Assembly (NCBI RefSeq): GCF_001686985.1
Contig: NZ_CP015322.1
Span: 558,001-622,000, forward strand
Source of the DNA: Mesorhizobium amorphae CCNWGS0123
GTDB lineage: Bacteria > Pseudomonadota > Alphaproteobacteria > Rhizobiales > Rhizobiaceae
Reading direction: 5' to 3'
Length of the DNA stretch: 64,000 nucleotides
Shown here: positions 1-8,510 of the stretch, piece after piece
How positions within the stretch are numbered: the stretch's first letter is position 1
Layout of the letters: every line of letters begins with the position of its first letter
The notes under the pieces: model-generated
What the model was told of the DNA's origin: nothing
Seen by the model: only the letters and a program-made list of their open reading frames with translations
Database searches by the model: none
Program-made: the position numbers and the translations under genes

Positions 1-225
1 CTGCCGTAGCCAACTCCCGATATAACGCTCCGTAAGTCCATGTGTCTCGGCGCGGGGAGGCACAGGGTACATCTCCGCAGTATCGACGAAGTTTATGCCG
101 GCATCCAGGGCTGCGTCTAACTGCGCATGCGCCTCGGCCTCCGTGTTCTGCTCTCCCCAACTCATAGTGCCCAGGCCGAGCACGCTCACCTTCAGGGCGC
201 TGCGTCCCAGTTCATGATATTGCAT
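1..225 (-). CDS. Aldo/keto reductase, N-terminal part (cut by window edge)
   Basis: Seventy-five codons are visible, reading leftward off the window. The N-terminus (MQYHELGRSALKVSVLGLGT) and the following D-A-G-I-N-F-V-D-T-A-E-M-Y stretch are the first beta/alpha units of the aldo/keto reductase barrel, including the catalytic-tetrad Asp and Tyr region. The form with a P-V-P-P-R-A-E-T insert after the Tyr resembles the Tas-like NADP(H)-dependent branch. A strong Shine-Dalgarno (GAGAAGGAG) sits just upstream of the ATG. It starts only about 35 bp after the nodJ stop on the same strand, so it may be transcribed with the nod operon. Substrate unknown; the C-terminal half is outside the window. 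Confidence 0.85.
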   Translation of the reverse strand, partial: MQYHELGRSALKVSVLGLGTMSWGEQNTEAEAHAQLDAALDAGINFVDTAEMYPVPPRAETHGLTERYIGSWLRQ

Positions 226-260
226 TGTCTATCTCCTTCTCGAATTGTTCGTAAATCGCG

Positions 261-1049
261 TCATGGCATCAGGCGCCGACGGAACAGGGCCGTCGACACG
301 AAAAAGGGCAATACTGCGTAGATGGAAAGCGCGCCGATATGCAGGCCAATGCTGTCGGCCGGACGGCCAAGCATCGCCGGGCGAATGAGGTCGATCGCTT
401 GTGCCAGCGGCAAGAAGTGCGCGGCCTGTTGAAAACCCTCGGGCAATTGGGCGACTGGAAAGACCGCGCCGCACAGGAACAGCATGGGGGTGACAACAAG
501 TGTCTGGTAAAACACGAAATAGTCGTAGCTGGGTGCAAGCGCCGTCACCACCATCGCCAGGCTTGCGAAGGCTAACCCAGTGAGGGCGATGACTGGCAGC
601 GCATAGAGGATGGAAGGCCACGCCGCATAGCCTAGCGTGCCGGCAACAATCGTAATCCCCGTACCGGCGAGAAAGGCCTTGGTGGCTGCCCACGCCAATT
701 CACCGAGAACGATGTCACCGAGCGTAAGCTGGGTGTAGAGGATTGCTTCCCATGTGCGCTGAGCGTGCATGCGAGCGAAAGCCGCATAAATCGTCTCAAA
801 TGTCGCAGAGGTCATCGCGCTTGTCGCGACCATGCCGCCTGCCAGAAACGCGACATACGAAGTACCGTCAACGCGACCTACAACAATTCCCAGGCCAAAG
901 CCAAGACCGAACAGGTAGATCAGAGGATCGGCCAGGTTCCCGAGAAGTGACGCAAGCGCGACCTTCTTCCATGCCATATAGTTGCGGCGCCATACCGCGA
1001 TCCAGTTCCAAGCGTTGGTGGGCAGAGCCGTGGCACAACCTTCACCCAT
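261..1049 (-). CDS. nodJ: NodJ, permease of the lipochitooligosaccharide export ABC transporter
   Basis: Inner-membrane permease of the ABC-2 type that works with NodI to export Nod factor. The protein is 262 residues, the usual NodJ length, with a characteristic N-terminus (W-N-W-I-A-V-W-R-R-N-Y), L-A-D-P-L-I-Y-L-F-G-L-G and six hydrophobic segments. The ATG at 1049 is preferred because GGAG lies about 8 bases upstream; a second in-frame ATG at 1055 overlaps the nodI stop as ATGA. Last gene of nodABCSUIJ. No frame break is visible. Confidence 0.95.
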   Translation of the reverse strand: MGEGCATALPTNAWNWIAVWRRNYMAWKKVALASLLGNLADPLIYLFGLGFGLGIVVGRVDGTSYVAFLAGGMVATSAMTSATFETIYAAFARMHAQRTWEAILYTQLTLGDIVLGELAWAATKAFLAGTGITIVAGTLGYAAWPSILYALPVIALTGLAFASLAMVVTALAPSYDYFVFYQTLVVTPMLFLCGAVFPVAQLPEGFQQAAHFLPLAQAIDLIRPAMLGRPADSIGLHIGALSIYAVLPFFVSTALFRRRLMP

Positions 1050-1051
1050 GT

Positions 1052-1966
1052 TCATTTCTCCATCTCGCGCCCGGTCAATCGCAAAAAGACATCCTCCATG
1101 TTCGGCGGACGCTCCAGAAGGCGTAAACCCGCACGCCCGCGCAACTGCAGGCGCACTTGCTCCGGATCGGGCGCGTAGCAAAAGAGTGTCTCGCCGCTCA
1201 CCTCGATGCGCTGCGCATACGGCCTAATCAACGCATCCAGCTCATGCGGATTGCCGCCATAGATCTCGATCACCTGACATCCGATCTGTTCGTCAATCAG
1301 CGTGTGAGGACGGCCTTCGGCAATGTTGCGACCTCTTTCAAGCACGCACAGCCGATCGCACAACCGCTCAGCCTCTTCCATGAAGTGGGTTGTCAAGAGA
1401 ATAGTCTTGCCCCGCGCGAGCAGCGACCGCAGGCGTTCCCAAATCAGGTGTCGCGCGTGCGGATCTAAACCGGTGGTCGGCTCGTCCATTACAATCAGTT
1501 GCGGGTCGTTGATCAACGCACGCGCCAGCGTCAGGCGCCGCTTCATGCCGCCGGACAGTTCGGAAACGCGAGCATGCGCCTTGCTTTCGAGGCGGGCGAA
1601 CTCCAGAAGCGATGGTATGACTGCTTCGATCTCGCGTGTGCTCATGCCGAAATAGCGCCCGAATACCAGCAGGTTCTCGCGCACCGTGAACTCAAGGTCC
1701 AGGTTGTCGAACTGCGGGACCACGCCGATGCGCCGGCGTGCCAAGCGAGCGCGTGCCGGAACTGGCACGCCGAGCACGGTGATCTTGCCCGCATCAGGTG
1801 AGGTCATGCCGAGGATCATACGCGCAATCGTGCTTTTGCCCGCGCCGTTCGGTCCCAAGAGCCCGAAGCATTCCCCCGCTGCTACGCGGAATGACAGCCT
1901 GTCGACAACGACCTTGTCATCATATGTCTTGCTTACGTCAGTAAGATCGATTGCTAGCATGGACAT
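1052..1966 (-). CDS. nodI: NodI, ATP-binding subunit of the Nod-factor exporter
   Basis: 304-residue ABC ATPase. Walker A GPNGAGKS lies near residues 38-45, the signature LSGGMKRR mid-protein, and Walker B LIVMDEPTTGLD follows. It energises NodJ for lipochitooligosaccharide secretion. The gene starts 4 bp after the nodU stop and overlaps the start region of nodJ, so the three are tightly coupled. Length and order match NodI of other rhizobia. Confidence 0.96.
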   Translation of the reverse strand: MSMLAIDLTDVSKTYDDKVVVDRLSFRVAAGECFGLLGPNGAGKSTIARMILGMTSPDAGKITVLGVPVPARARLARRRIGVVPQFDNLDLEFTVRENLLVFGRYFGMSTREIEAVIPSLLEFARLESKAHARVSELSGGMKRRLTLARALINDPQLIVMDEPTTGLDPHARHLIWERLRSLLARGKTILLTTHFMEEAERLCDRLCVLERGRNIAEGRPHTLIDEQIGCQVIEIYGGNPHELDALIRPYAQRIEVSGETLFCYAPDPEQVRLQLRGRAGLRLLERPPNMEDVFLRLTGREMEK

Positions 1967-1970
1967 ACGT

Positions 1971-3680
1971 TCATGTTACCGTGAAGGTCGTCTCAACTGG
2001 CGATTGCTCCGTTGCCTGCGTTTTCGTCAACAGCAGGCCGTCGCACCATACGCGTTCGATGCGTCCCCACTCGCAGGCTGCAGCAGCGTCCGGGAAGAAG
2101 CCACGTCCGTGGTGATTGGCACTCGTGTTGCAAAGCAGCGGAATGCCGGTGAGTTTTTCATATGCGACAAGTAGCTCGGCGACTTCGTGTTGCGATCTTC
2201 TCGAGATGGTTTGCAGTCGCGCAGATCCGTCGAGATGTACAACTGCGGGGATTTTGTCCCGCCACTCCGCCCGCGTCTGGTGATCGAACAACATGTAAGG
2301 GTCCGCCGTTCCAGGGCTGAAAATATCCGGCGCACGGTCCTCAAGGCATATCGGCGCAACTGGCCGAAAGTGCTCGCGAAGTTTAACGTCGTTGAGATAG
2401 TCCTTCGTCCTCGGCGAAGTAGCGGCCGCGAGAATGCTTCTGCCTCCCAACGCTCGAGGTCCAAGTTCGGCACGCCCGGAAAGGAAAACCACGGGTTCGT
2501 TGCTGGCGAGAATGGTCGCAAGTTCCGGCATGCTGCACGGCGTGGCCTCCCATCCTGGCGGCACATCGCCACTTTGTAGGACCGGACCGCTGTAGACTGA
2601 CCATTCCAGCGGGACGAACCCTTGCTGCGCCACCATTGCAGAGCAAGCGGCTCCGATTGCCGAGCCGCTGTCATTGGGAAAGGGCGGTACCCAGACATCG
2701 TCGAAAAGGCCGGTCTCACGTAGTGCACTGTTCCATTTGATATTGAGCCCGCAGCCGCCGGCTATACACAAATATTGCGGTCCCGCAAACGAATGGCGCT
2801 GCAAGGCAATTGTCATTTCCTTGACGAGGAGACGCTCGAGGAACATATGAAAAGACGCAAGTACATCTTCGGGTGCCTCAGCCTCCAATCGGAGCGCGGC
2901 GGCGTCGAAGAACTCATGTACAGCCGCAAGCGTGGACTCTGCACTGACGATGTTCGCGCGGTAATGATGGGCGAGCTCCGCGTCGCCCGCAAAGCGCTCC
3001 TCGTATAGCTCCTGAAACACCGCCACGATGTCTTCATGCACCGACCCGAGCGCGATGTAGGCCATCAGCTTGCCGGCAACACCTAGATCCCAGCCGGCGC
3101 GGCCCGCTTGCTTATAAGGTCCGAAATGATGGCCCGCGGCAGCGTAGACATGACCTATCACCGGGAACAGACATTCCAGGAAGCGGGCACCTCGCTGTTC
3201 CACATGGTAGAGACGCGGAAAGATGCAGCCGTCCCACACCAAGCAGAACGCGGGTTGTCCGGCCCTGGCAAAGGGGCTGGTGCAGTAAGCGGAGGCCACA
3301 TGGCCCGTCACGTGCGGGTAGCTTTTATACGGGAAAACCCGGCCGTCGAGCATCAGGCCGGAGCTGTTGAGCGAAGTTAGAAGGCCCTCGGCATCGCGTT
3401 CGATATAAGGCGCCCCTTTAAGGATGACAGGAGTTTCCCCACTGAGGACCTGAAACTGCGACTCCACCTCCCCGTCCCAGCCGTCGATAACAAACTGTTC
3501 AACGTCCCGCGCATCCATACCGTGCTCAGCCAATGCGGTTACAACAGTGTCGAGATTGTCGATGGCTTTGTATCGTCGGTTGTTGTCTCGCTTCTCCTGC
3601 TCAACGCAAAAGACGAGCCGTCCGTCCTCTATGAGGGCAACCGCCCCGTCATGCGTCAGATTGATGCCGCAGATGCGCAT
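1971..3680 (-). CDS. nodU: NodU, 6-O-carbamoyltransferase acting on Nod factor
   Basis: 569-residue member of the NodU/CmcH carbamoyltransferase family, which transfers a carbamoyl group from carbamoyl phosphate to the non-reducing terminal GlcNAc of the Nod factor. The start is set at MRICGINLTHDGAVALI because this is the conserved N-terminus of the ASKHA-like fold and GGAG sits just upstream; the open frame extends further upstream without homology. The C-terminal part (A-E-L-G-P-R-A-L-G-G-R-S-I-L) is the family signature. It follows nodS by about 30 bp, the usual nodSU arrangement. Confidence 0.96.
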   Translation of the reverse strand: MRICGINLTHDGAVALIEDGRLVFCVEQEKRDNNRRYKAIDNLDTVVTALAEHGMDARDVEQFVIDGWDGEVESQFQVLSGETPVILKGAPYIERDAEGLLTSLNSSGLMLDGRVFPYKSYPHVTGHVASAYCTSPFARAGQPAFCLVWDGCIFPRLYHVEQRGARFLECLFPVIGHVYAAAGHHFGPYKQAGRAGWDLGVAGKLMAYIALGSVHEDIVAVFQELYEERFAGDAELAHHYRANIVSAESTLAAVHEFFDAAALRLEAEAPEDVLASFHMFLERLLVKEMTIALQRHSFAGPQYLCIAGGCGLNIKWNSALRETGLFDDVWVPPFPNDSGSAIGAACSAMVAQQGFVPLEWSVYSGPVLQSGDVPPGWEATPCSMPELATILASNEPVVFLSGRAELGPRALGGRSILAAATSPRTKDYLNDVKLREHFRPVAPICLEDRAPDIFSPGTADPYMLFDHQTRAEWRDKIPAVVHLDGSARLQTISRRSQHEVAELLVAYEKLTGIPLLCNTSANHHGRGFFPDAAAACEWGRIERVWCDGLLLTKTQATEQSPVETTFTVT

Positions 3681-3711
3681 AGTATCTCCATATCTAAGGT
3701 CGGCAATTCGC

Positions 3712-4347
3712 TTAATTTGGAAGCCGAACCGGGTTCCTAAAGCGGGCGAGCAAGCAGTCTTCGTTGTCCGACTCACCGCGGCACTGCAGACGCTCGACCT
3801 CGACCAACGATTCATTCAGAATGGCCAAGACCGTCTCGGCCCCGGCAGCGTGACCCCAGCGCCGGCAAAGGGCATCGCGCGCCGATCCGAAAACCAGATG
3901 CCCGCCTGGCGCAAGCAGCCGCACCAGATTGCCGATGGCCGCGCGCATCTCGGCTATGCCCTCGACGTAGTAGAGAACTTCCGCCACGACGATCAGATCG
4001 AACAGCTCGTCAGTCGAAAACTGTTGAACGTCGGATACTATCCAGCTGATGTGCGGTAGCTTGTTCACCCGTTGGCGCGCTAGATCAATCGCTCGCGGCA
4101 CGACATCGACTACGGTGAGCCGTTGGCAGTAGGGCGCGAGTTTTTCCGTGAATGCGCCTGCCGCGCACCCGACTTCGAGAGCATTCATGACAGGACCTTG
4201 GGAGAACGATAGCTGAAGCATTTGCATGTAACGCTCTTGCTCGAACGGATTGCCGTCGAGCCGCCACGGGTCGTCCGCGGCCAGCTCCTGCTTCAACAAT
4301 TGATAGTTCTTGTCCTGCTTCAATTCATCCACCTCGATAACCATCAT
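3712..4347 (-). CDS. nodS: NodS, SAM-dependent N-methyltransferase for Nod factor
   Basis: 211-residue class I methyltransferase that N-methylates the deacetylated non-reducing glucosamine made by NodC and NodB. SAM motif I (LEVGCAAG) lies at about residues 57-64. The start ATGATG overlaps the nodC stop (ATGA), so translation is coupled. Together with nodU it predicts N-methylated, carbamoylated Nod factors, as in several broad-host-range or tropical-legume symbionts. Confidence 0.95.
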   Translation of the reverse strand: MMVIEVDELKQDKNYQLLKQELAADDPWRLDGNPFEQERYMQMLQLSFSQGPVMNALEVGCAAGAFTEKLAPYCQRLTVVDVVPRAIDLARQRVNKLPHISWIVSDVQQFSTDELFDLIVVAEVLYYVEGIAEMRAAIGNLVRLLAPGGHLVFGSARDALCRRWGHAAGAETVLAILNESLVEVERLQCRGESDNEDCLLARFRNPVRLPN

Positions 4348-5696
4348 TCGTCACAGCAAACGCTGTCAGATGTCACCAACATCGCCGAATCCCGCGCTAA
4401 CCTGCGAAGCGACGTCGCATTTCCCGTAAATTCTGTAGTGTTTGATCCAGTGATCGGGTTTCGGATGTGGACCTGTTTTTCGCCCATATCTGGTACGGCG
4501 GTAGCAGAACTGCGCGAAAGCCAATCACTATTGCTCAATGTGCACAACGCATAGGCTTTCAAGGGAAGTAAGAGCAGGATGTTGATGAATGTATGCAGAG
4601 AAAAGCCAAGAAATCGAAGCTGACGAGTGCGAATCGCTACAACGCTGCAGCGAATGATGGTCATGGATGCAATCATCAGGACTGTCCACCAAGGCACTGT
4701 GGCTGTCAGTGCGAACTGCGCGAGCCCGGTTAGCACCGATAGCGCGAGGAGTAGCGGACCGAGATTCTGTCCGATCACGTCCAATGTGAGAAAGCGATCG
4801 AGGCCGGGCAGCAGGCGCAACGCAAGCAACGTGTCCCGAAAAGTGCTACGTGCCCAGCGCAGTTGTTGGCGCAGATATGGCCCTAGCCTGTCAGGAACAA
4901 CTGTCGACGCGATGGCGTCCGGGACGTACTCGGTTTGAAGGCCTGCTTTGAGCATGAGGATCGTGAGATGGCGATCCTCGCCGAAGTCGCTTGGCTTTCC
5001 CCGAAAAAATTGCGATTCGTACTTATCCAGCAGCAAAAGAAGCGCGGATCGGCGATACATGGCACATGGGCCGCAGCAGCACATCACGGCACCGAAGCGA
5101 GCCTGTGCCGCGCGCTCCTCGTTGCAAGCCAGCCAGTACTCCATATCGATCATCCGGGTCAGCCAGGTGTCGCTCCGGTTGCTAGCCGTCAACTGGCCCA
5201 TGGCCGCGCCGATCGTTGGATTGCGCATCTTCAACGCAAGCTTTGCGATGACGTCGGACGCGAGTATCGTGTCAGAGTCAACGTTAAGCACCAAATCTCC
5301 ATATGAGCGGCGTATCGCCGCGATCTGCGCCTTGCGCTTCCCGACATTGTCGGGAAGCAGAATGATATTGAACATAGGGTTGCGGGCGTAGGCTTCGTGA
5401 ACAGGTCCTACTGCAACGCGATTTCCAGAACCGTCATCAACCACATAGACCCGGAGTTTTCCGGAATATTCTTGGTTTGCAATGGAAGCCAGGCATTCCG
5501 AAAGCGTGCGCGGGTCCTCGTTAAAGCAGGGGACAATGACATCCACGCTCGGCATTTGGCCAGAGTCGGCCAGACCCTCCAATGCCGATGAAGTGTTATT
5601 CGGCCGAGCGTAAGCGATCTGCATGCTTCTATAAGCAGTCGAAAGTATCGCATATGTCGAAATGGCGACGGTGCTGACTGTATCAAGAAGGTACAT
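4344..5696 (-). CDS. nodC: NodC, N-acetylglucosaminyltransferase (chitooligosaccharide synthase)
   Basis: 450-residue processive family-2 glycosyltransferase in the inner membrane that builds the chitin-oligomer backbone. Visible motifs are VDDGS (86-90), NVDSD (138-142), GEDRH (239-243) and QQLRW (277-281). There is an N-terminal membrane segment and a hydrophobic cluster near residues 310-390. It starts 43 bp after nodB and overlaps nodS by 4 bp. Intact and of normal length. Confidence 0.97.
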   Translation of the reverse strand: MYLLDTVSTVAISTYAILSTAYRSMQIAYARPNNTSSALEGLADSGQMPSVDVIVPCFNEDPRTLSECLASIANQEYSGKLRVYVVDDGSGNRVAVGPVHEAYARNPMFNIILLPDNVGKRKAQIAAIRRSYGDLVLNVDSDTILASDVIAKLALKMRNPTIGAAMGQLTASNRSDTWLTRMIDMEYWLACNEERAAQARFGAVMCCCGPCAMYRRSALLLLLDKYESQFFRGKPSDFGEDRHLTILMLKAGLQTEYVPDAIASTVVPDRLGPYLRQQLRWARSTFRDTLLALRLLPGLDRFLTLDVIGQNLGPLLLALSVLTGLAQFALTATVPWWTVLMIASMTIIRCSVVAIRTRQLRFLGFSLHTFINILLLLPLKAYALCTLSNSDWLSRSSATAVPDMGEKQVHIRNPITGSNTTEFTGNATSLRRLARDSAMLVTSDSVCCDE

Positions 5697-5739
5697 TGGG
5701 TATTGCCTTCAGCTTCATAGCAAATTTCTCTCAGTGATA

Positions 5740-6390
5740 TTAAGGGAGCAAGCGGAGTACGAACCCGCGACTATGCAAAGCAGGAATTATTTGGGATACT
5801 GCCATGATCGTCTGGCGCCGGAGACTGACGTCTGCGCCCGCTGGCAACTCGTCGGGAGGACATCCGTCGTGCAAGAGTACAATTGCGCCCGGCTGGACAG
5901 AATCGAGCACTGCATCGACAATGGCGTCGACCCCAGGTTGCGACCAGTCTCGCGGGTCTACCGACCAGTGGACGGCGGCCAGTCCAGCGCTCACCGAAGC
6001 AGTGAGTACTTCTTCGGTCCAGTTTCCAAACGGCGCGCGCATGTGCCGCACAGAGGCCTGGGGGCAGGCCGTCATGATGGCCCGGTTCGCCTCAAACATT
6101 TCACGCTGAACTTCGCCGGGTCCGCATCTGGACAGATCCGGATGTGTCATTGTGTGGTTAGCGACCTGGTGCCCTTCTGCAACCATTCGTTGAATTAGTT
6201 CGGGCTGGTCTGCCGCGTACGCGCCGATGACGAAGAAAGTTGCCGGCACGCGGTGTTCTGCCAGCACATCGAGGATCTCCGGCGTGGCAAATGGATAAGG
6301 ACCGTCGTCAAACGTCAAATAAACGCTCGGCTGGCCTGTGCCGTCAGCATCCTCACTGCGCACTTCGGACAAGCAATCGAAGTGGTTCAT
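5740..6390 (-). CDS. nodB: NodB, chitooligosaccharide deacetylase
   Basis: 216-residue polysaccharide deacetylase (CE4) that removes the acetyl group from the non-reducing end of the NodC product. Motif TFDDGP is at 26-31 and the metal-binding H-x3-H (HTMTH) at 79-83; RAPFGNW and LLHDG follow in the expected order. Its ATG overlaps the nodA stop (ATGA). Intact. Confidence 0.97.
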   Translation of the reverse strand: MNHFDCLSEVRSEDADGTGQPSVYLTFDDGPYPFATPEILDVLAEHRVPATFFVIGAYAADQPELIQRMVAEGHQVANHTMTHPDLSRCGPGEVQREMFEANRAIMTACPQASVRHMRAPFGNWTEEVLTASVSAGLAAVHWSVDPRDWSQPGVDAIVDAVLDSVQPGAIVLLHDGCPPDELPAGADVSLRRQTIMAVSQIIPALHSRGFVLRLLP

Positions 6391-6977
6391 AGCTCTGGCC
6401 CATTCCGATCGATGAAATTACCGGTGGGCCAATCGCTCATCGACCGTGCAAGGGTTAAAACGATCACAAGTGCGTCCTCGATGCGAATGGGCGGCTTGTC
6501 GAGACGCGCGTCTGGTAGGGTGGAGCGCACGCGAATCCCCGACAAAACGGTCAGTTGGCTGTGTCGGCCGAACCTTTCAATGTGTTTTTGCAGCGCGTGC
6601 CGAACGGTGCCAAAAGCGAATGGAACGCCTAGCTCCTGCAGCGTTGGAATCATGAAGCGGATCGAATGGGCGATCCCAAGGCCCTCAAGGTCCGGACGGA
6701 CCCCGTACAGGCCTAGCTCGGCAACCAGAAGATCGACCCCGTCAACCTTGATGAAACGCCGCAGGCAGCCCATGTGAGCCGCCACACCGTTCGAGTCATA
6801 GGCGATTGCGCGGAGTTCGGGCCTGGCGCCAGCCCAGCTTCGACTACCTTCGAAGGGTTGTGCATTAAAGACTCCAGTCGGCCCGTAGGTCTTTCGAAAA
6901 AACTCCGTCAGTTCGACATGGTCGCCCAGTTGCAACTCATTTTCCCAGCACAGCTTCCACCGCACCTGCGAGCGCAT
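6387..6977 (-). CDS. nodA: NodA, N-acyltransferase for Nod factor
   Basis: 196 residues, exactly the usual NodA length, beginning with the conserved M-R-S-Q-V-R-W-K-L-C-W-E-N-E-L. It transfers a fatty acyl chain to the free amino group exposed by NodB. An AGGGAAG ribosome site precedes the ATG. First gene of the operon; the nod box lies about 240 bp upstream. Confidence 0.97.
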   Translation of the reverse strand: MRSQVRWKLCWENELQLGDHVELTEFFRKTYGPTGVFNAQPFEGSRSWAGARPELRAIAYDSNGVAAHMGCLRRFIKVDGVDLLVAELGLYGVRPDLEGLGIAHSIRFMIPTLQELGVPFAFGTVRHALQKHIERFGRHSQLTVLSGIRVRSTLPDARLDKPPIRIEDALVIVLTLARSMSDWPTGNFIDRNGPEL

Positions 6978-7082
6978 GTAAAGACTTCCCTATTTTTGCT
7001 GTTTGTTTAAGACGCCTGATCACACGTTCGACGCAGCAGAGGCCGTCGTCAGCGATCGTGATGTCGGGCAATTGGGCGGATG

Positions 7083-7275
7083 GAACCCTTCAGGGCATTG
7101 CGTTCCAGATGTGGTGATGCTCTAATCAATGTCCGTCTTTGTTGTGCCGCCCAGGAAATGTACAGCTGGAGTACTTGGTTTCGCTCAGTTGACGATCTTC
7201 TAATGTATCACGCTCATGGATTTGTAAAATCGATTGTTTGGATAGACCGCATCCACGCTTTGGATGGATGCGGTC
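7083..7275. repeat. Copy A of a duplicated nod-box intergenic segment (partner 10448-10625)
   Basis: Read on the plus strand, this stretch aligns along its length with 10448-10625. Shared blocks include TGCGTTCCAGATGTGGTG, TGCTCTAA-C/T-CAATG, CTTCTAATG and TAAAATCGATTGTTTGGAT. The similarity runs from the nod box through the leader and stops near the position of the acyltransferase start codon in copy B. The nodA leader therefore looks like a duplicated promoter plus 5' leader joined to nodA. Confidence 0.8.
7218..7265 (-). promoter_or_regulatory. nod box upstream of nodA
   Basis: On the minus strand the segment opens with ATCCA, has GCGTGGATG in the first half, then ATCCAAACAATCGATTTTA and ends AAATC. 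This is the conserved NodD-binding nod box in both sequence and spacing. It should drive nodABCSUIJ in response to flavonoids. Confidence 0.93.
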
Positions 7276-7311
7276 ATGCGGCTGGAGGCCCTTACCCAGC
7301 TGTTCAGGATG
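7276..7311 (+). pseudogene. Possible 5' remnant of a second nodD
   Basis: ATGCGG followed by a GGAGGCCCTT run sits at nearly the same distance from the nod box (32 versus 27 bp) as the real nodD start ATGCGG...AAAGGCCTT in copy B. Only about ten codons are comparable before the similarity is lost ahead of the IS30 remnant. This is inferred mainly from position and is weak on sequence. Confidence 0.3.
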
Positions 7312-7479
7312 GATGCCGCGAACTTCTCCCCCGTCCATCCAAGCCGTCATCCGATCCATAAGGTGCTGATTATCCCTTGAGATCGCGACGCCCTCCCAGT
7401 GCAAGTCCAAGCGATCCTTAAGGACGGCACCTCCACTTCCCGACCGCCTGCTCATGCACCGCAAACTCAGCCGCGACGA

Positions 7480-8160
7480 TGGAAGGGCCGCCGGCATGGC
7501 CCGCGAAAGGATCGGCGATGGGCCAGGGCCTGGCGCCCGGAGCAGATTGCCGACGCTTGCTGATCGACTTCCCGGACGACAAGACGATGCGCATCAGCCA
7601 CGAAGCCATCCATCAGGCCTTCTTCGTTCAGGGGCTGCGGAGTGCTGCGCCGCTAGCTGACGGCCTGCTTGCGAACAGGACGTGTGTTACAGGTCCCCAG
7701 GGCGCGCGTACGTAGGCGAGGCAAGGGCCTTATCTCGCCGGAAATCATGATAAGTCAGCGTCCCCGCCGAAGCGGCCGATCGAGCGGTGCCGGGACATTG
7801 GGAGGGAGACCTCATCCTCGGTCTTGGTAGCTCGCGACGGGCACGCTAGTCGAGCGACGCGCTTCGCGATGCTACTGCATCTTCCCCGGCTTGCGGGGCA
7901 TGGCCCAGCACGATCGTCTGATGATCGATGCGGGTGTCTAGTTCTACTTCTGCGATCCGCAAGGCCATGGCAGCGCGGAACCAACGAGAACACCAATGGA
8001 CTCCTGCGTCAGCACTTCCCGAAAGGCCCCGACCTGAGCATCCACCGCGCCGACGAGGATCGCCGCCGTGGCGGCCCACAATGCCGCCGAGAAAGACCCT
8101 GGGTTGGAAAACGCCGGCAGAGGCGCTTGACGAGTTGCTGGTCCTCTACAGCCCATTGTC
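7480..8160 (+). pseudogene. IS30-family transposase remnant, frameshifted
   Basis: Pieces of an IS30 transposase appear in order but in different frames: D-F-P-D-D-K-T-M-R-I-S-H-E-A-I-H, then L-V-A-R-D-G-H-A-S-R with F-A-M-L-L-H-L-P-R, then P-W-Q-R-G-T-N-E-N-T-N-G-L-L-R-Q and T-L-G-W-K-T-P-A-E-A-L-D. These are the helix-turn-helix-distal and DDE parts of the family. Several frameshifts and stops show it is dead. It separates the nod operon from the nodD/acyltransferase block. Confidence 0.8.
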
Positions 8161-8510
8161 TCGCCAAGCATAGAAGAGCGTTGGACCGTCGAAACCGGCG
8201 GGAAGCGGTCCGGTAATGCCCGTCACTGGCAGCCCGTCCAGGCGATCGATATAGAGGAGCGCGTCCACGATTGTCCGCATCTTCGGTCGTCCGTGGTCGT
8301 CCGGTCGCCTTCGCTCCAGGCATGAACGGCTCGATCAACGCCCATTCCCTGTCGGTCAATGCGTTTACTCCCGCTGGCCCGCGCAGCAATATTGCCGGTG
8401 CGTGTGGCCTCCGTCCAACCCATGTCGCGATCCCGCTCAAGTCAAGCGAATCGCAACGGACAGAGCCACTCAACCGCTTCCACGTCCAAGCCCGAGTTTC
8501 GGGTCAGGCT
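8143..8510 (-). pseudogene. IS5-family transposase remnant (N-terminal part)
   Basis: On the minus strand an L-T-D-R-E-W-A-L-I-E-P-F-M-P segment and G-R-P-R-T-T are followed, after a frameshift, by V-D-A-L-L-Y-I and F-Y-A-W-R-D-N-G. This is the start of an IS5/IS427-type transposase. It abuts the IS30 remnant and the stop of the acyltransferase gene. The C-terminal DDE half is absent. Confidence 0.7.
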
